Numbered from the stretch's first letter, positions 41,970-52,043 are shown. The stretch: 64,000 bases of DNA from Loktanella sp. 5RATIMAR09 (GCF_001419985.1 NZ_LJAL01000003.1:1-64000), one strand, 5' to 3'. The notes: a model not told the origin generated them from the sequence alone. Program-made: numbers and translations.

Positions 41970-42561
41970 CCTGCGTGCGCCGCCATGCGTCCCAGTCTTC
42001 GGGCGTATCAAGATCAAAGCGGGCGCGATTATCCGCAAGGGCGACCAGATGCGTTGCGTTGTCGTGCTTTTGAACCAGCGTATCCGCGCCTTTGTCGCCC
42101 GCAAGTCCCGCAAAATCAGGCCGCAATGATGCATCAAACAAAATGGGATGCCCCGGTTTTCCGTCAGCGGTCGTACCCCGCCAAATTATGGCATCAGGGG
42201 CAGCATCGCGGGCACCCAGAACCGCCACAAGATCTGCGGTCTCAAGTGCAACCAGATCGCCCAGCATAATCATAAAGGCCGGTGCATCAGGCAATTGTGC
42301 GACGCCGCTGCGCAGACTTGCGGACAAGCCTTCATCCGCATCGGCAATCATCAAAGCTGTTGCTTTGTTTTCGTCAATGATCGCCCGTCGCGCCACGAGA
42401 TCGGGGGGGACGGCGACAAAAACCGGCTGACCTGTGCCTTGTGCCATTTCAATCTGGCGGCGCAATAGCGGCAGGCCGCCGACATCTTCCAATAGCTTGT
42501 CACGCCCGCGCATCCGGCGGGACCGGCCAGCCGCAAGGATCAGGATCGGGACCATGGCCAT
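41959..42561 (-). CDS. MobA-like nucleotidyltransferase (MocA type)
   Basis: 200 residues, ATG at 42561 with GAGGAG at good spacing. 'PILILAAGRSRRMRGRDKLLEDVGGLPLLRR' is the MobA/MocA nucleotide-binding signature, then 'MIMLGDLVALETADL' with the metal-binding Asp and 'GKPGHPILFDASLRPDFAGLAGDKGA'. MocA adds CMP to the molybdenum cofactor for xanthine-dehydrogenase-type enzymes; MobA adds GMP. Arrangement favours MocA. No other molybdenum gene is near. Converges on the Hint gene with 11 bases overlap. Confidence 0.85.
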   Translation of the reverse strand: MAMVPILILAAGRSRRMRGRDKLLEDVGGLPLLRRQIEMAQGTGQPVFVAVPPDLVARRAIIDENKATALMIADADEGLSASLRSGVAQLPDAPAFMIMLGDLVALETADLVAVLGARDAAPDAIIWRGTTADGKPGHPILFDASLRPDFAGLAGDKGADTLVQKHDNATHLVALADNRARFDLDTPEDWDAWRRTQVRT

Positions 42562-42800
42562 CTCGGGTACTCCTCATTGCGGCGTCATAAAGACCGCGCC
42601 GGAAAACTGCTGACGGTTCGGAAAACGACCGCGGGTGTCGGCGGGCGGCTATTGCTAAAACGTCCAACGATGAAGCGGATTGGACGGCCAAAAAACGACG
42701 CCGCAGGCACGGCTGTTGCCGTTTTGATCCTTGGCAGGCCGCATCGCGGTGTTGTTCTGGCGGAGCCATCCGTCGACCCCGCCGGAAAGCGGTGGCGTGC

Positions 42801-43358
42801 TTATGGAATGATGCGCGTGTATTTGGTGCCTTCCAACGTGGCACCAAGGCGCAAACCTGTTTGTGCAAAAACCACTGCAATCACCGGGGCCAATGAGGTT
42901 GTGGTTTCGGCGCGGATCATTTCGCTTTGGTCGCGGAAGGCATATTCCATATCCGCACCTGCGGCCCAACCGGGGCCCTGGCGGAATTCCATCAACGCCT
43001 CTGGGGTCATAAAGAACAGAACATGGCTGAATTGTTGTGCGCCGATCTGGAAACCCGCGCTGCCGGATGTGGCCGAATAGTAATCAACGGTCGACCCGCC
43101 GACGCGCAATGCGCCCCGTCCGAATGATCCGCCCAAACCGAGGCCCACTTCGGTCACCAATGGCATCACCAACAACCCCGAAGACCGCGCTGCAAGATCG
43201 CGCGTGCCGGGAAATTGCTGGTACATGCCGTTCAAGGTACTGTCGACACGCGCGTCGATTGTCGCACCACCGGGGCTGCCGATGCCATTGCTGCATGCTG
43301 CCAGAGTTGACGCTGCCAATGTTCCCAGCGCAAAACTGCGCCTTGTCAAATTGCTCAT
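42801..43358 (-). CDS. SYLF/Ysc84-domain lipoprotein
   Basis: 185 residues, ATG at 43358. N-terminus MSNLTRRSFALGTLAASTLAAC joins a twin-arginine motif with a lipobox (LAAC). The mature part has the SYLF pattern: 'SSGLLVMPLVTEVGLGLGGSFGRGALRVGG', 'QIGAQQFSHVLFFMTPEALMEF', 'GADMEYAFRD'. SYLF domains bind phosphoinositides in eukaryotes; the bacterial role is unknown. A good minus-strand promoter lies at 43413-43441. The 239 bases downstream (42562-42800) hold no gene. Confidence 0.88.
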   Translation of the reverse strand: MSNLTRRSFALGTLAASTLAACSNGIGSPGGATIDARVDSTLNGMYQQFPGTRDLAARSSGLLVMPLVTEVGLGLGGSFGRGALRVGGSTVDYYSATSGSAGFQIGAQQFSHVLFFMTPEALMEFRQGPGWAAGADMEYAFRDQSEMIRAETTTSLAPVIAVVFAQTGLRLGATLEGTKYTRIIP

Positions 43359-43412
43359 GATAAATCCGCCTATTGCCTGTGATGGGGCCGTTTTCCGACC
43401 CTTATGGCTAAT

Positions 43413-43441
43413 TTTATAGGGCAGGATCACTGCGGTGTCAC
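43413..43441 (-). promoter_or_regulatory. Probable promoter of the SYLF lipoprotein gene
   Basis: On the minus strand, GTGACA (43441-43436), 17-base spacer, TATAAA (43418-43413), 55 bases before the ATG. Confidence 0.5.
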
Positions 43442-43516
43442 CCTTGAACGTACCATGCGGGCCGAAGTTCGCCCTTGAACCAAGCCACGTGATGTCTCGG
43501 CTGCGCCTGATTATGG

Positions 43517-44515
43517 CTAACCGTTCAGGACTTTGGCTGCGGCAGGCGCAAAATAGGTCAGAATTCCGTCACATCCGGCGCGTTTGAAGGCCAACAGGCT
43601 TTCCATCATCACCTTCTCACCATCAAGCCATCCGTTTTGGGCTGCGGCCTGCAACATCGCGTATTCACCGCTGACTTGATAGGCGTAGGTAGGCACACCG
43701 AAGGTGTCTTTCACACGGCGGCAGATATCCAAGTATGGCATCCCCGGTTTCACCATAACCATATCGGCACCCTCGGCCAGATCACGGGCCACAAGGCGCA
43801 AGGCCTCGTCACTGTTGCCGGGGTCCATCTGATAGGTTTTCTTGTCGCCTGTCAGTGCAGAAGACGCGCCAACCGCATCACGGAAGGGGCCATAAAACGC
43901 CGAGGCATATTTGGCCGTATAGCTCAGGATCGTCACATTGTGATGCCCGTCGGCTTCGAGGGCTGCGCGCATCGCCCCGATCCGCCCATCCATCATGTCG
44001 GACGGGCCGAGAATATCGGCACCCGCATCGGCTTGCGCCAGTGCCATTTTGACCAAAGCATCAACCGTGCGGTCATTCACGATCTCGCCGTTTTCGACAA
44101 AACCGTCGTGCCCGTTGATGTTATAGGGATCAAGCGCGATATCGGTCATGACTGCAATATCCGGGGCGGCATCCTTGATCGCGCGAATGGCCTGATTGGT
44201 CAGGTTGTCAGGGTCCCATGCCATGGCGCAATCTTCGGTCCGGGCCTCCATGCCCGTATAGGGAAAGATACAAATCGCAGGAATACCAAGGTCTTGCGCC
44301 TCTTTTGCGGCGAGCGCCACGCGATCCACGGTGCGCCTGACGACGCCAGGCATCGAGGCGATCGGTGTTTCCGCATCCTTGCCGTCCATCACAAAGACCG
44401 GCCAGATCAGATCATCCACCGTTAGCGTGTTCTGACGGGATAGAGCGCGCAGGGCAGGGCTTTGGCGCATCCGGCGCAGACGGGTGGCGGGAAAAGGTGC
44501 AACGGTCGGTTTCAT
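43517..44515 (-). CDS. hemB: Delta-aminolevulinic acid dehydratase
   Basis: 332 residues, ATG at 44515; the frame extends 34 codons upstream without homology. Condenses two 5-aminolevulinates to porphobilinogen. Active-site lysines are in SYTAKYASAFYGPFR and MVMVKPGMPYLD. The metal region reads 'DIALDPYNINGHDG', with Asp/Asn in place of the zinc-binding cysteines, so this is the magnesium-type enzyme found in many alphaproteobacteria. Confidence 0.97.
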   Translation of the reverse strand: MKPTVAPFPATRLRRMRQSPALRALSRQNTLTVDDLIWPVFVMDGKDAETPIASMPGVVRRTVDRVALAAKEAQDLGIPAICIFPYTGMEARTEDCAMAWDPDNLTNQAIRAIKDAAPDIAVMTDIALDPYNINGHDGFVENGEIVNDRTVDALVKMALAQADAGADILGPSDMMDGRIGAMRAALEADGHHNVTILSYTAKYASAFYGPFRDAVGASSALTGDKKTYQMDPGNSDEALRLVARDLAEGADMVMVKPGMPYLDICRRVKDTFGVPTYAYQVSGEYAMLQAAAQNGWLDGEKVMMESLLAFKRAGCDGILTYFAPAAAKVLNG

Positions 44516-44640
44516 GGTTTGTGGCCTCAAATAAACTGGATTTCTTGGTGCCACGGATTTTGCGCTATCACAAGGCTGGGCAAGTGCGGTCTCGGGCGCT
44601 AGGTTCCGGCCAAACATGCAAAAACAAATGGATAAGACGC

Positions 44641-45165
44641 TTGGAATCGACGATTGCGCTGCTCCGGTTACTTGATTTTCAAACCTTCGACAGCCTTTGG
44701 TACTGGATGGCGGTGATGGTCACCTATGCGGTAGCAAGCAACTGGTTGCTTGGCGTCCCGTTTGATGTGCTTTTTCGCGCGCGCAAATTGGCCAACCCGC
44801 ATCTGGCCGACCTTGAAACACTGGTGGATGTGAATGTCCGGCGGATCGTCGAGATCAACGCCTATCTTGGCGTCGCCATTACCATCATGGTCGCCTTCAG
44901 CCTGAGTGTTCTTGTGGTTCTGAGCCTGTTTTACGGTGTCGAGCTTGCACAGGGGCTTTTGGCGCTGGCTGCGCCGCTGACCTTGATCATGGTCATGAAT
45001 ATGCGTCTGGCGCATCAGTTGGACGCGGCACCTTTGCAGGGGCGGGAACTGGTGGACCGGCTTTTTCGGGTGCGGTTGTGGACACAGATTGTCAGCATGA
45101 TCGCGCTGTTTTTTACCGCGATGTACGGCATGTACGTCGTGATTTCATCGCAGCATTTCTTCTAA
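44641..45165 (+). CDS. Membrane protein, 'component of SufBCD complex' type
   Basis: About 174 residues if TTG at 44641 is used; no better start precedes the conserved 'LLDFQTFDSLWYWMAVMVTYAVASNWLLGVPFDVLFRARK' region. Four membrane helices with a charged loop (LANPHLADLETLVDVNVRRI). Rhodobacterales databases label this family 'component of SufBCD complex', but nothing visible supports an iron-sulfur role and no suf gene is near. It lies 38 bases before mfd on the same strand. Confidence 0.75.
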   Translation: MESTIALLRLLDFQTFDSLWYWMAVMVTYAVASNWLLGVPFDVLFRARKLANPHLADLETLVDVNVRRIVEINAYLGVAITIMVAFSLSVLVVLSLFYGVELAQGLLALAAPLTLIMVMNMRLAHQLDAAPLQGRELVDRLFRVRLWTQIVSMIALFFTAMYGMYVVISSQHFF

Positions 45166-45203
45166 GCAGTTGACACGGCGGGCGCGCGGGGTAGGTCAGC
45201 GGA

Positions 45204-48200
45204 ATGTCTGATCCAAATCATATTACCGTCAGCGGCGCGCCCGAAGGCTACGACGCCCAGCTTGTGCTTGCCGAACTGGGCAAGGGGACGCCCGTTCTGC
45301 ACGTCGCACGCGATGACAAACGGCTTGCGGCGATGCAGGCGGCTTTGGCGTTTTTCGCCCCTGATATTCCGGTTTTTGTGTTTCCCGCATGGGATTGTTT
45401 GCCCTATGACCGTGTGTCGCCCAACACCGATATTTCTGCCGCGCGCATGGCCACGCTTGCGGGGCTGGTGCACGCGATGCCGGAACATTTCATTATCCTG
45501 ACCACGCTTTCGGCGGCCACCCAACGCGTGCCCGCCCGCAGCCTGCTGCGCGAAGCGGCGTTCAAGGCCACCGTCGGCCACCGCATGGACGAAGAGGCGC
45601 TGCGTCATTTTCTGGTGCGCATGGGGTTCACCCAAAGCCCGACAGTGATGGAGCCGGGTGATTACGCCATTCGCGGCGGCATTATTGATATCTATCCGCC
45701 GGGGCAATCGGGGCCGGTGCGGCTTGATCTGTTTGGCGACGTGCTTGACGGGGCGCGGCGCTTTGATCCGGCGACGCAACGCACCACAGAAAAGCTGAAT
45801 GAGATCGAACTGGCGCCTGTGTCCGAGGTGATCCTTGATGAGGCCGCGATTACGCGGTTCCGCCAGAATTACCGGCTTGAATTCGGGGCCGCCGGCACGG
45901 ACGATCCGCTTTATGAGGCTGTCTCTGCGGGGCGCAAACATGCGGGCGTGGAACATTGGCTGGGGTTCTTTCAGGACGATCTGGAAACGCTCTTTGATTA
46001 TCTGCCAAAGGCCACGGTGACGCTGGATGACCAGATGACCCCGATGCGGATTGCGCGGTGGGACAGCATAGCCGACCAATACGGCACGCGGATGCATGCG
46101 CTGACCCAAAAGGGGCGGATGGATAGCGTTTATAAACCGGCCCCGCCGCAGTTGCTCTATCTGGATGATGCGGCATGGGAAAAGGCGGTGTCCAACCGCC
46201 GCGTGATGCAGTTTTCGCCGCTCAAACAGGCGACGGGCCTTGGCGTGATTGATGCAGGCGGGCGGATCGGGCGCAATTTCCTGCCTGAACGCCAACAAGA
46301 ACAAATCAGCCTTTTCACTACTTTGGCCGCTCATATTAAGGCCAAACTGAACGACGGCCCCGTCGTGATCGCGTCATATTCCGAAGGCGCACGCGAACGT
46401 CTGGAAGGGTTGATCGAAGACGAAGGGATCGGCGAGACGATTTCCGTTTCCGATTTCACACGCGTGGGCAAACGCGGTGTGCATCTGGCGGTCTGGCCGC
46501 TAGATCACGGGTTTGAAACAGCGGGCCTGACGGTGATTTCCGAACAAGACGTGCTGGGCGACCGTCTGATCCGGCAAACCAAACGCAAACGGCGCGCCGA
46601 AAATTTCCTGTCCGAGGCCAATAGCCTATCCCCCGGTGATCTGGTGGTGCACGTCGATCATGGTGTCGGGCGTTATATGGGCATGGAGGTGGTCACGGCA
46701 CTGGGGGCCGCGCATGAATGTCTGTTGCTTGAATATGCCGAGGATTCAAAGCTTTACCTTCCGGTCGAAAATATCGAGCTGCTGTCGAAATATGGCCATG
46801 AAACCGGCCTCTTGGATAAACTGGGCGGTGGGGCATGGCAGGCCAAAAAGGCCAAACTGAAAGAACGTATCCGCCAGATTGCCGAACGCCTGATCCGCGT
46901 GGCGGCAGAGCGTGAACTGCGCACCGCACCCGCGCTGGACCCGCCTGACGGACTTTGGGATCAGTTTCTGGCGCGGTTTCCTTACGTGGAGACCGACGAC
47001 CAACTGACCGCGATTGCCGATGTGCTGGAGGACCTCGCGTCGGGCAAACCGATGGACCGTCTTATCTGCGGTGATGTGGGCTTTGGCAAAACCGAGGTCG
47101 CAATCCGCGCGGCGTTCATCGCAGCCTTATCGGGCGTACAGGTGGCGATCATTGCGCCCACGACGTTGCTGGCGCGGCAGCACTATCAGAACTTTGCTGA
47201 ACGGTTTCGCGGGTTTCCCGTGAAGGTACGGCCGTTGTCGCGCTTTGTGTCGGCCAAGGACGCGAACCTGACGCGTGAGGGCCTTGCCGATGGCACCGTG
47301 GATATCGTGGTGGGCACCCATGCGTTGCTGGCCAAGGGCGTGAAGTTCAAGAACCTTGCGCTGCTGGTGATTGATGAAGAACAGAAATTCGGGGTGCAGC
47401 ATAAAGAGCGCCTCAAACAGTTGCGCACCGATGTGCATGTGCTGACGCTGACGGCCACACCGATTCCGCGGACCTTGCAACTGTCGCTATCGGGCGTGCG
47501 CGATCTGTCGATCATCGGCACACCGCCTATCGACCGTCTGGCGATCCGCACCTATGTCAGCGAATTCGACACCATCACCGTGCGCGAGGCGCTGTTGCGC
47601 GAACACTATCGCGGCGGGCAGTCTTTTATCGTCGTGCCGCGCATCACCGACATGGCAGAGATGGAAGAGTTTCTCAAACGCGAAGTGCCGGAAGTCACTT
47701 ATATTTCCGCCACAGGGCAGATGGCGGCGGGCGAGCTGGATGACCGTATGAACGCGTTTTATGACGGCAAGTATGACGTGCTGTTGGCCACCACGATTGT
47801 GGAAAGCGGGCTGGATATTCCCACTGCCAACACCATGATCGTCTGGCGCGCGGATATGTTCGGGCTTAGCCAGCTGTATCAGATCCGTGGCCGCGTAGGG
47901 CGGTCCAAAACCCGCGCCTATGCCTATCTGACGACAAAGCCGCGTCAGAAACTGACCGACACCGCGCAGAAACGGCTGCGCGTGTTGGGCTCGATTGATA
48001 CGCTGGGGGCGGGCTTTACGCTGGCCAGTCAGGATCTGGATATTCGCGGTGCGGGCAACCTGCTGGGCGAAGAACAATCGGGCCAGATGCGCGAAGTGGG
48101 CTATGAGCTTTACCAGCAAATGCTGGAAGACCAGATTACGGCGATCCGGTCGGGGCAGGCGGAAGGCATTATCGACGACGGGCAGTGGGCGCCGCAGATC

Positions 48201-48656
48201 AATCTGGGCGTGCCTGTGTTGATCCCCGAGGACTATGTCCCTGATCTTGATGTGCGCTTGGGCCTTTACCGGCGTTTGTCCGAGCTGACCACCAAGGTTG
48301 AACTGGAAGGCTTTGCCGCCGAGTTGATCGACCGCTTTGGTAAATTGCCGCGCGAGGTGAATACCTTGATGCTGGTTGTACGGATCAAGGCGATGTGCAA
48401 ACGCGCAGGCATTGCCAAACTGGATGCCGGACCCAAAGGGGCCACAATCCAGTTCCACAATGATAAATTTGCCTCTCCCAGAGGGTTGGTTGATTTTGTG
48501 CATGCCCAGAATGGCACCGCGAAAGTGAAAGACAACAAGATCGTGGTCCGCCGTGACTGGGACAAAGAGCGCGACAAGATCCAAGGCGCGTTCAATATCG
48601 CACGCGATCTGGCGCAGAAACTGGCCGATGAGAAGAAATCGAAGGCCCAGGCATAA
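45204..48656 (+). CDS. mfd: Transcription-repair coupling factor
   Basis: 1150 residues. N-terminal UvrB-like module, then the RNA-polymerase-interaction domain ('LSPGDLVVHVDHGVGRYMGME'), the RecG-like translocase with Walker A ICGDVGFGKTEVA and Walker B VIDEEQKFGVQHKE, 'TATPIPRTLQLSLSGVRDLS', 'TTIVESGLDIPTANTMIV' and QIRGRVGRSKTRAY, and a C-terminal TRCF domain. Removes stalled RNA polymerase and recruits UvrA. Complete. A copy of the dispersed 3'-end element follows the stop. Confidence 0.98.
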   Translation: MSDPNHITVSGAPEGYDAQLVLAELGKGTPVLHVARDDKRLAAMQAALAFFAPDIPVFVFPAWDCLPYDRVSPNTDISAARMATLAGLVHAMPEHFIILTTLSAATQRVPARSLLREAAFKATVGHRMDEEALRHFLVRMGFTQSPTVMEPGDYAIRGGIIDIYPPGQSGPVRLDLFGDVLDGARRFDPATQRTTEKLNEIELAPVSEVILDEAAITRFRQNYRLEFGAAGTDDPLYEAVSAGRKHAGVEHWLGFFQDDLETLFDYLPKATVTLDDQMTPMRIARWDSIADQYGTRMHALTQKGRMDSVYKPAPPQLLYLDDAAWEKAVSNRRVMQFSPLKQATGLGVIDAGGRIGRNFLPERQQEQISLFTTLAAHIKAKLNDGPVVIASYSEGARERLEGLIEDEGIGETISVSDFTRVGKRGVHLAVWPLDHGFETAGLTVISEQDVLGDRLIRQTKRKRRAENFLSEANSLSPGDLVVHVDHGVGRYMGMEVVTALGAAHECLLLEYAEDSKLYLPVENIELLSKYGHETGLLDKLGGGAWQAKKAKLKERIRQIAERLIRVAAERELRTAPALDPPDGLWDQFLARFPYVETDDQLTAIADVLEDLASGKPMDRLICGDVGFGKTEVAIRAAFIAALSGVQVAIIAPTTLLARQHYQNFAERFRGFPVKVRPLSRFVSAKDANLTREGLADGTVDIVVGTHALLAKGVKFKNLALLVIDEEQKFGVQHKERLKQLRTDVHVLTLTATPIPRTLQLSLSGVRDLSIIGTPPIDRLAIRTYVSEFDTITVREALLREHYRGGQSFIVVPRITDMAEMEEFLKREVPEVTYISATGQMAAGELDDRMNAFYDGKYDVLLATTIVESGLDIPTANTMIVWRADMFGLSQLYQIRGRVGRSKTRAYAYLTTKPRQKLTDTAQKRLRVLGSIDTLGAGFTLASQDLDIRGAGNLLGEEQSGQMREVGYELYQQMLEDQITAIRSGQAEGIIDDGQWAPQINLGVPVLIPEDYVPDLDVRLGLYRRLSELTTKVELEGFAAELIDRFGKLPREVNTLMLVVRIKAMCKRAGIAKLDAGPKGATIQFHNDKFASPRGLVDFVHAQNGTAKVKDNKIVVRRDWDKERDKIQGAFNIARDLAQKLADEKKSKAQA

Positions 48657-48666
48657 GAGATTTTAT

Positions 48667-48699
48667 GCCTCCGGCGGGGATATTTAGGGGCCAGTAATA
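48667..48699 (+). repeat. Dispersed 3'-end element, copy 2
   Basis: GCCTCCGGCGGGGATATTT followed by AGGGGCCAGTAATAG, starting 10 bases past the mfd stop. Differs from 13994-14026 at only two positions over 33 bases. Confidence 0.8.
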
Positions 48700-48704
48700 G
48701 ACGC

Positions 48705-49919
48705 TCAGGTTTCGCCCGGCCGTTTGATCCGCGTGGTCAGCCATAGGGCGATGGAGGCCAGCACCAGTGATCCGATGGCAGCGGGCAGGGGTGTGCCGTC
48801 GAAAAGCAGCGCGATTGGAACTGCGATCAGCACACCGCCCACAGTGGCAACGGACGTCAGGACAGAGGCGGCAAGCCCTGCCATATGTCCCATTTCCTCC
48901 ATGCCGAGTGCGTTGAGATTGCCGATACTCAAGCCCGCCTGAAAGAAGTTGGACAGCACCCACAGCACATAAATCGGAAAGGCGATGTGGTCTGGTGTGC
49001 CTGCGAGAAGCACCGCAATCAGGGTGACTGTCATGAAGATTTGCGCTGTGTACATCGCCTTGATGATCGCACGCATCCCGAGCCTGACAACAAGGCGCGC
49101 GTTCAGAAAGCCTGATGAAGACGCCACAACCGCGATGCCGCCAAACCACAGGTGAAAGTTGTTGCCTTGCCCATAGGTCAGATCAAAAATGGGCTGGGTC
49201 GAGGACAGGATGCTGTAGAGCATCGCGAAGGTAAGCGTCTGGATCAGGATCGACAGGCGCGCGGTCGGGTGAGTGAACATCTCGATCAGGGCGTGCCAGA
49301 GCGCGCGACCGCTGAGCGGTCGGCGGTTCTCAGGGTTCAAGGTTTCCGGTTGACGGATCAGTAGCCAAGTCGTCGTGATGAATGAAAACACGATGCAGGC
49401 CACAAAGATCGCGTGCCAGTCAAAGGCCGCAACAATGTAGTGGCCCATTGTGGGCGCCATCGCGGGGACCAAGGTGAAGATGATCATCACGAATGACAGG
49501 ATCCGCGCCATTTGTGGGCCCGCATAAAGATCGCGGATCAGCGCCATCGCCACCACGCGGGGCCCAGCGGCACCCAGCCCTTGCAGCACGCGTGCGGCCA
49601 ACATCACTTCAAGCGTTTGTGCCTGCCATGCGGCGGCACTCCCCAGCATGTAGATAATGGTGCCGCCGATCATGACGGGCTTGCGCCCGAAAGCATCGGA
49701 CAAGGGGCCGGTAAAGAAAGTACCCACACCCAGCCCCAGAATAAAGCTGGTGATGATCAGCTGGACGCGGTTGAAATCATCCGGTGACAGCGCCTGCGCC
49801 ATTTCCGGCAGGGCGGGTAGCATCGCATCAATCGAAAACGCCACGGTCGCCGAGACCATCGCCATCAGCGCGATAAATTCACCTTGCGGCAATGCGCGGG
49901 CCTTCGGTGGCACGCTCAT
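48705..49919 (-). CDS. Bcr/CflA-type multidrug MFS transporter
   Basis: 404 residues, ATG at 49919. Twelve membrane helices; motif A-like 'GPLSDAFGRKPVMIGGTIIYMLG' after helix 2, and 'ARVLQGLGAAGPRVVAMALIRDLY' in helices 4-5, as in the Bcr/CflA drug:H+ antiporter subfamily. It overlaps the FrnE gene by 4 bases (ATGA) and ends an operon that starts with a CoA ligase. Substrate not predictable. Confidence 0.93.
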   Translation of the reverse strand: MSVPPKARALPQGEFIALMAMVSATVAFSIDAMLPALPEMAQALSPDDFNRVQLIITSFILGLGVGTFFTGPLSDAFGRKPVMIGGTIIYMLGSAAAWQAQTLEVMLAARVLQGLGAAGPRVVAMALIRDLYAGPQMARILSFVMIIFTLVPAMAPTMGHYIVAAFDWHAIFVACIVFSFITTTWLLIRQPETLNPENRRPLSGRALWHALIEMFTHPTARLSILIQTLTFAMLYSILSSTQPIFDLTYGQGNNFHLWFGGIAVVASSSGFLNARLVVRLGMRAIIKAMYTAQIFMTVTLIAVLLAGTPDHIAFPIYVLWVLSNFFQAGLSIGNLNALGMEEMGHMAGLAASVLTSVATVGGVLIAVPIALLFDGTPLPAAIGSLVLASIALWLTTRIKRPGET

Positions 49920-50560
49920 TCGTCGGCGGCAATCTGTGCCATGATATCCTTGATGACACCCACCCACATTTCGGGTGGCTGCGCGCCGGGTACCGCATGT
50001 TGGTGGGCGACAATAAATGTAGGTACCGAGTTTACACCCATCTCGCGGCTGTGCTTGTCACGCGCGCGGATATCGTCGGTATCGGCGTCCGAGGCGAGCA
50101 GTTTCGTGACCATTGCCGCATCCATTTCGGCGGTGTCGGCGATATCGGCCAGGACTTCGTGATCGCTGATATTGCGGCCATCAACGAAATAGGCTTTGAA
50201 CAAGAGGTCCACGACAAACGACTGGCGCTGTTCGATGCCTGCCCAGTGGATCAAACGGTGTGCGTCGATTGTGTTCGGTGTGCGCTGGATGGCTTCAAAG
50301 TTGATATGCGCGCCCGATCTTTCGGCATGTGCGACGACGGGTGCATAGGCTTTGACAGCACCTTCCTTGCCGCCGAATTTGCCCTCGAGATAGGCGCGGC
50401 GGTCCATGCCTTCTGCTGGCATGTCAGGGTTGAGCTGGAACGGGTGCCATTCGATTGTGAACGGATGGTCGGGGAATTGGAGCAGCGCCTTATCAAGGTT
50501 CGTTTTGCCGATATAGCACCAAGGGCAGATCGGATCGGATATGATATCAAGCTTGACCAT
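49916..50560 (-). CDS. FrnE-like DsbA-family oxidoreductase
   Basis: 214 residues. 'DIISDPICPWCYIGKTNLDKAL' gives the CPWC active site of the FrnE branch of thioredoxin-fold proteins; 'EMGVNSVPTFIVAHQHAVPGAQPP' supplies the cis-Pro loop. No signal peptide, so cytoplasmic, unlike true DsbA. FrnE-type proteins have been tied to polyketide synthesis and oxidative stress. Start overlaps the CoA ligase by 14 bases, its end the MFS gene by 4. Confidence 0.92.
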   Translation of the reverse strand: MVKLDIISDPICPWCYIGKTNLDKALLQFPDHPFTIEWHPFQLNPDMPAEGMDRRAYLEGKFGGKEGAVKAYAPVVAHAERSGAHINFEAIQRTPNTIDAHRLIHWAGIEQRQSFVVDLLFKAYFVDGRNISDHEVLADIADTAEMDAAMVTKLLASDADTDDIRARDKHSREMGVNSVPTFIVAHQHAVPGAQPPEMWVGVIKDIMAQIAADE

Positions 50561-52043
50561 AAGTGGTCTCCCATTCGGCGCGCAGTACGCGACGCAAAAG
50601 TTTATTGTTGGCCCCGCGGGGAAGTCTGTCTCGGGCGATCAGCAGGCGCGGCATCTTATACGTAGCCAGACGTGCAGCTGCGAAATCACGGAGTTCCTCT
50701 TCCTCTATCACGTCTGTGGCGACGTAAAACCCCGCAATGACATGAACCCCTGTGCGCAGTTGCACAGCACAGGCCGCAGCCTCGGCGATCAGCGGATGTG
50801 CGGTTAAGGCCTCTTCGACTTCAATCGGGCTGACACGGTGGCCGCCTGCGTTCATCATGTCGTCAGCGCGGCCTGCATAGGTAATCGCACCGCTTTCGTC
50901 CATCGTGGCCAGATCGCCGGTCAGAAACCAGTCGCCCTGATAACGCGCATCAGTGTCAACGGGGCGGTCAAGGTAGCCGAGCATCAGGCCGGGGTCGTCT
51001 TTGTGCACCGCGATCATCCCGATTGTGCCGCGCGGGACGGGGCCATCCGGCCCGATCAGCGCGACGGTGCGCCCGCGTTGGACAAAGCCGGACGTGTGAT
51101 CCGGTGCAGGAAGGGCAGGTGAGGATGAAATGAAGGTTGAACATTCGGACATGCCAAAGGCCTCATAAACCGGTGATCCGGTGGCCGCGTTCCATGCAGC
51201 TCTGACAGATTGCGCCATCTTCTCGCCAGCAGAAAGGCCATGGCGCAGGTGTGGCAGCGGCGGTATGTCCGCGCGCAAGAGCCTGCGGTAAACGCCGGGT
51301 GCTGCCGCGAAAATCGTGGCTTTGTGGGCCTGCATAAGCGCGGGCAAGTGGGCTGGCGTGACATCCTGTGCAGGGATCAGTGCCGTCGCCCCGAGCGCCC
51401 AAGGATCCAGCAATCCGGTCCCCAGTGTATAGGTCCAGTTGAAAGCGCCCGCATGCAACAGGCGGTCGTCTTCGCGCAGCCCGTACCAGCCGTCCCACAT
51501 CATTTGGCGTGCCCAGATCGCGCGGTGGGCATGGACCACAGGCGTTGGCCTGCCGCTCGTACCCGAGGTGTAGATGATATACGCGGGACGGTCAGGGTCG
51601 CCCATTGCGATGTCAGCAGGTGGAAGGTCCCAGAACGCACGCAAACGGGCCTTGGTGGCGCTGTCGTTACTGCGCAATTCCAAGGCAGGGCGGATTGTTT
51701 CAACCACCTCCCTATACTCAACCTCAGTAAGCGCGCTGGAGACTGACACAGGCACAATCCCTGCGGCGATCGCACCGAGAAAAGCAATCGGAAACTCGGG
51801 TGTGTTCCCGAGTTGCAGGATGATCCTTTCTTCAGGACGAACGTCCTGCAAGAGGCCCGTTGCGGTGCCAAGGATCGCCTGTTTCAGGGACCGATAGTCA
51901 ATCCGTTCACCTTTGCCTGCTGCGTCCATGATCCGCAGCGCGGTCTTGTTGCCCAGACGATCCGCATGCGCCAGCACAAAAGCGGCCATGCTGAACTGGC
52001 GCGGCGCGGGGGGAAACGTATCTGATTGCACAAGCGACAGCAT
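50547..52043 (-). CDS. AMP-dependent acyl-CoA ligase
   Basis: 498 residues. ANL superfamily: P-loop 'AYIIYTSGTSGRPTPVVHAHRA', adenine-binding 'VYEAFGMSECSTFISS', 'WFLTGDLATMDESGAITYAGRADDMMNAGGHRVSPIEVE' and a catalytic Lys near the end (PRGANNKLLRRVL). Resembles benzoate- or acetoacetate-type CoA ligases; substrate unresolved. First gene of the ligase-FrnE-MFS operon and divergent, by 64 bases, from an XRE-cupin regulator that is the likely controller. Confidence 0.93.
   Translation of the reverse strand: MLSLVQSDTFPPAPRQFSMAAFVLAHADRLGNKTALRIMDAAGKGERIDYRSLKQAILGTATGLLQDVRPEERIILQLGNTPEFPIAFLGAIAAGIVPVSVSSALTEVEYREVVETIRPALELRSNDSATKARLRAFWDLPPADIAMGDPDRPAYIIYTSGTSGRPTPVVHAHRAIWARQMMWDGWYGLREDDRLLHAGAFNWTYTLGTGLLDPWALGATALIPAQDVTPAHLPALMQAHKATIFAAAPGVYRRLLRADIPPLPHLRHGLSAGEKMAQSVRAAWNAATGSPVYEAFGMSECSTFISSSPALPAPDHTSGFVQRGRTVALIGPDGPVPRGTIGMIAVHKDDPGLMLGYLDRPVDTDARYQGDWFLTGDLATMDESGAITYAGRADDMMNAGGHRVSPIEVEEALTAHPLIAEAAACAVQLRTGVHVIAGFYVATDVIEEEELRDFAAARLATYKMPRLLIARDRLPRGANNKLLRRVLRAEWETTYGQA

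Noticed and set aside
42562..42800. Possible gene between the MobA-like and SYLF genes
   Set aside because: Only antisense-type frames extending over the neighbours are open; no start with a ribosome-binding site and no recognisable product.
47487..48584. 365-codon minus-strand frame opposite mfd
   Set aside because: Antisense to the conserved helicase and TRCF region; no motif.
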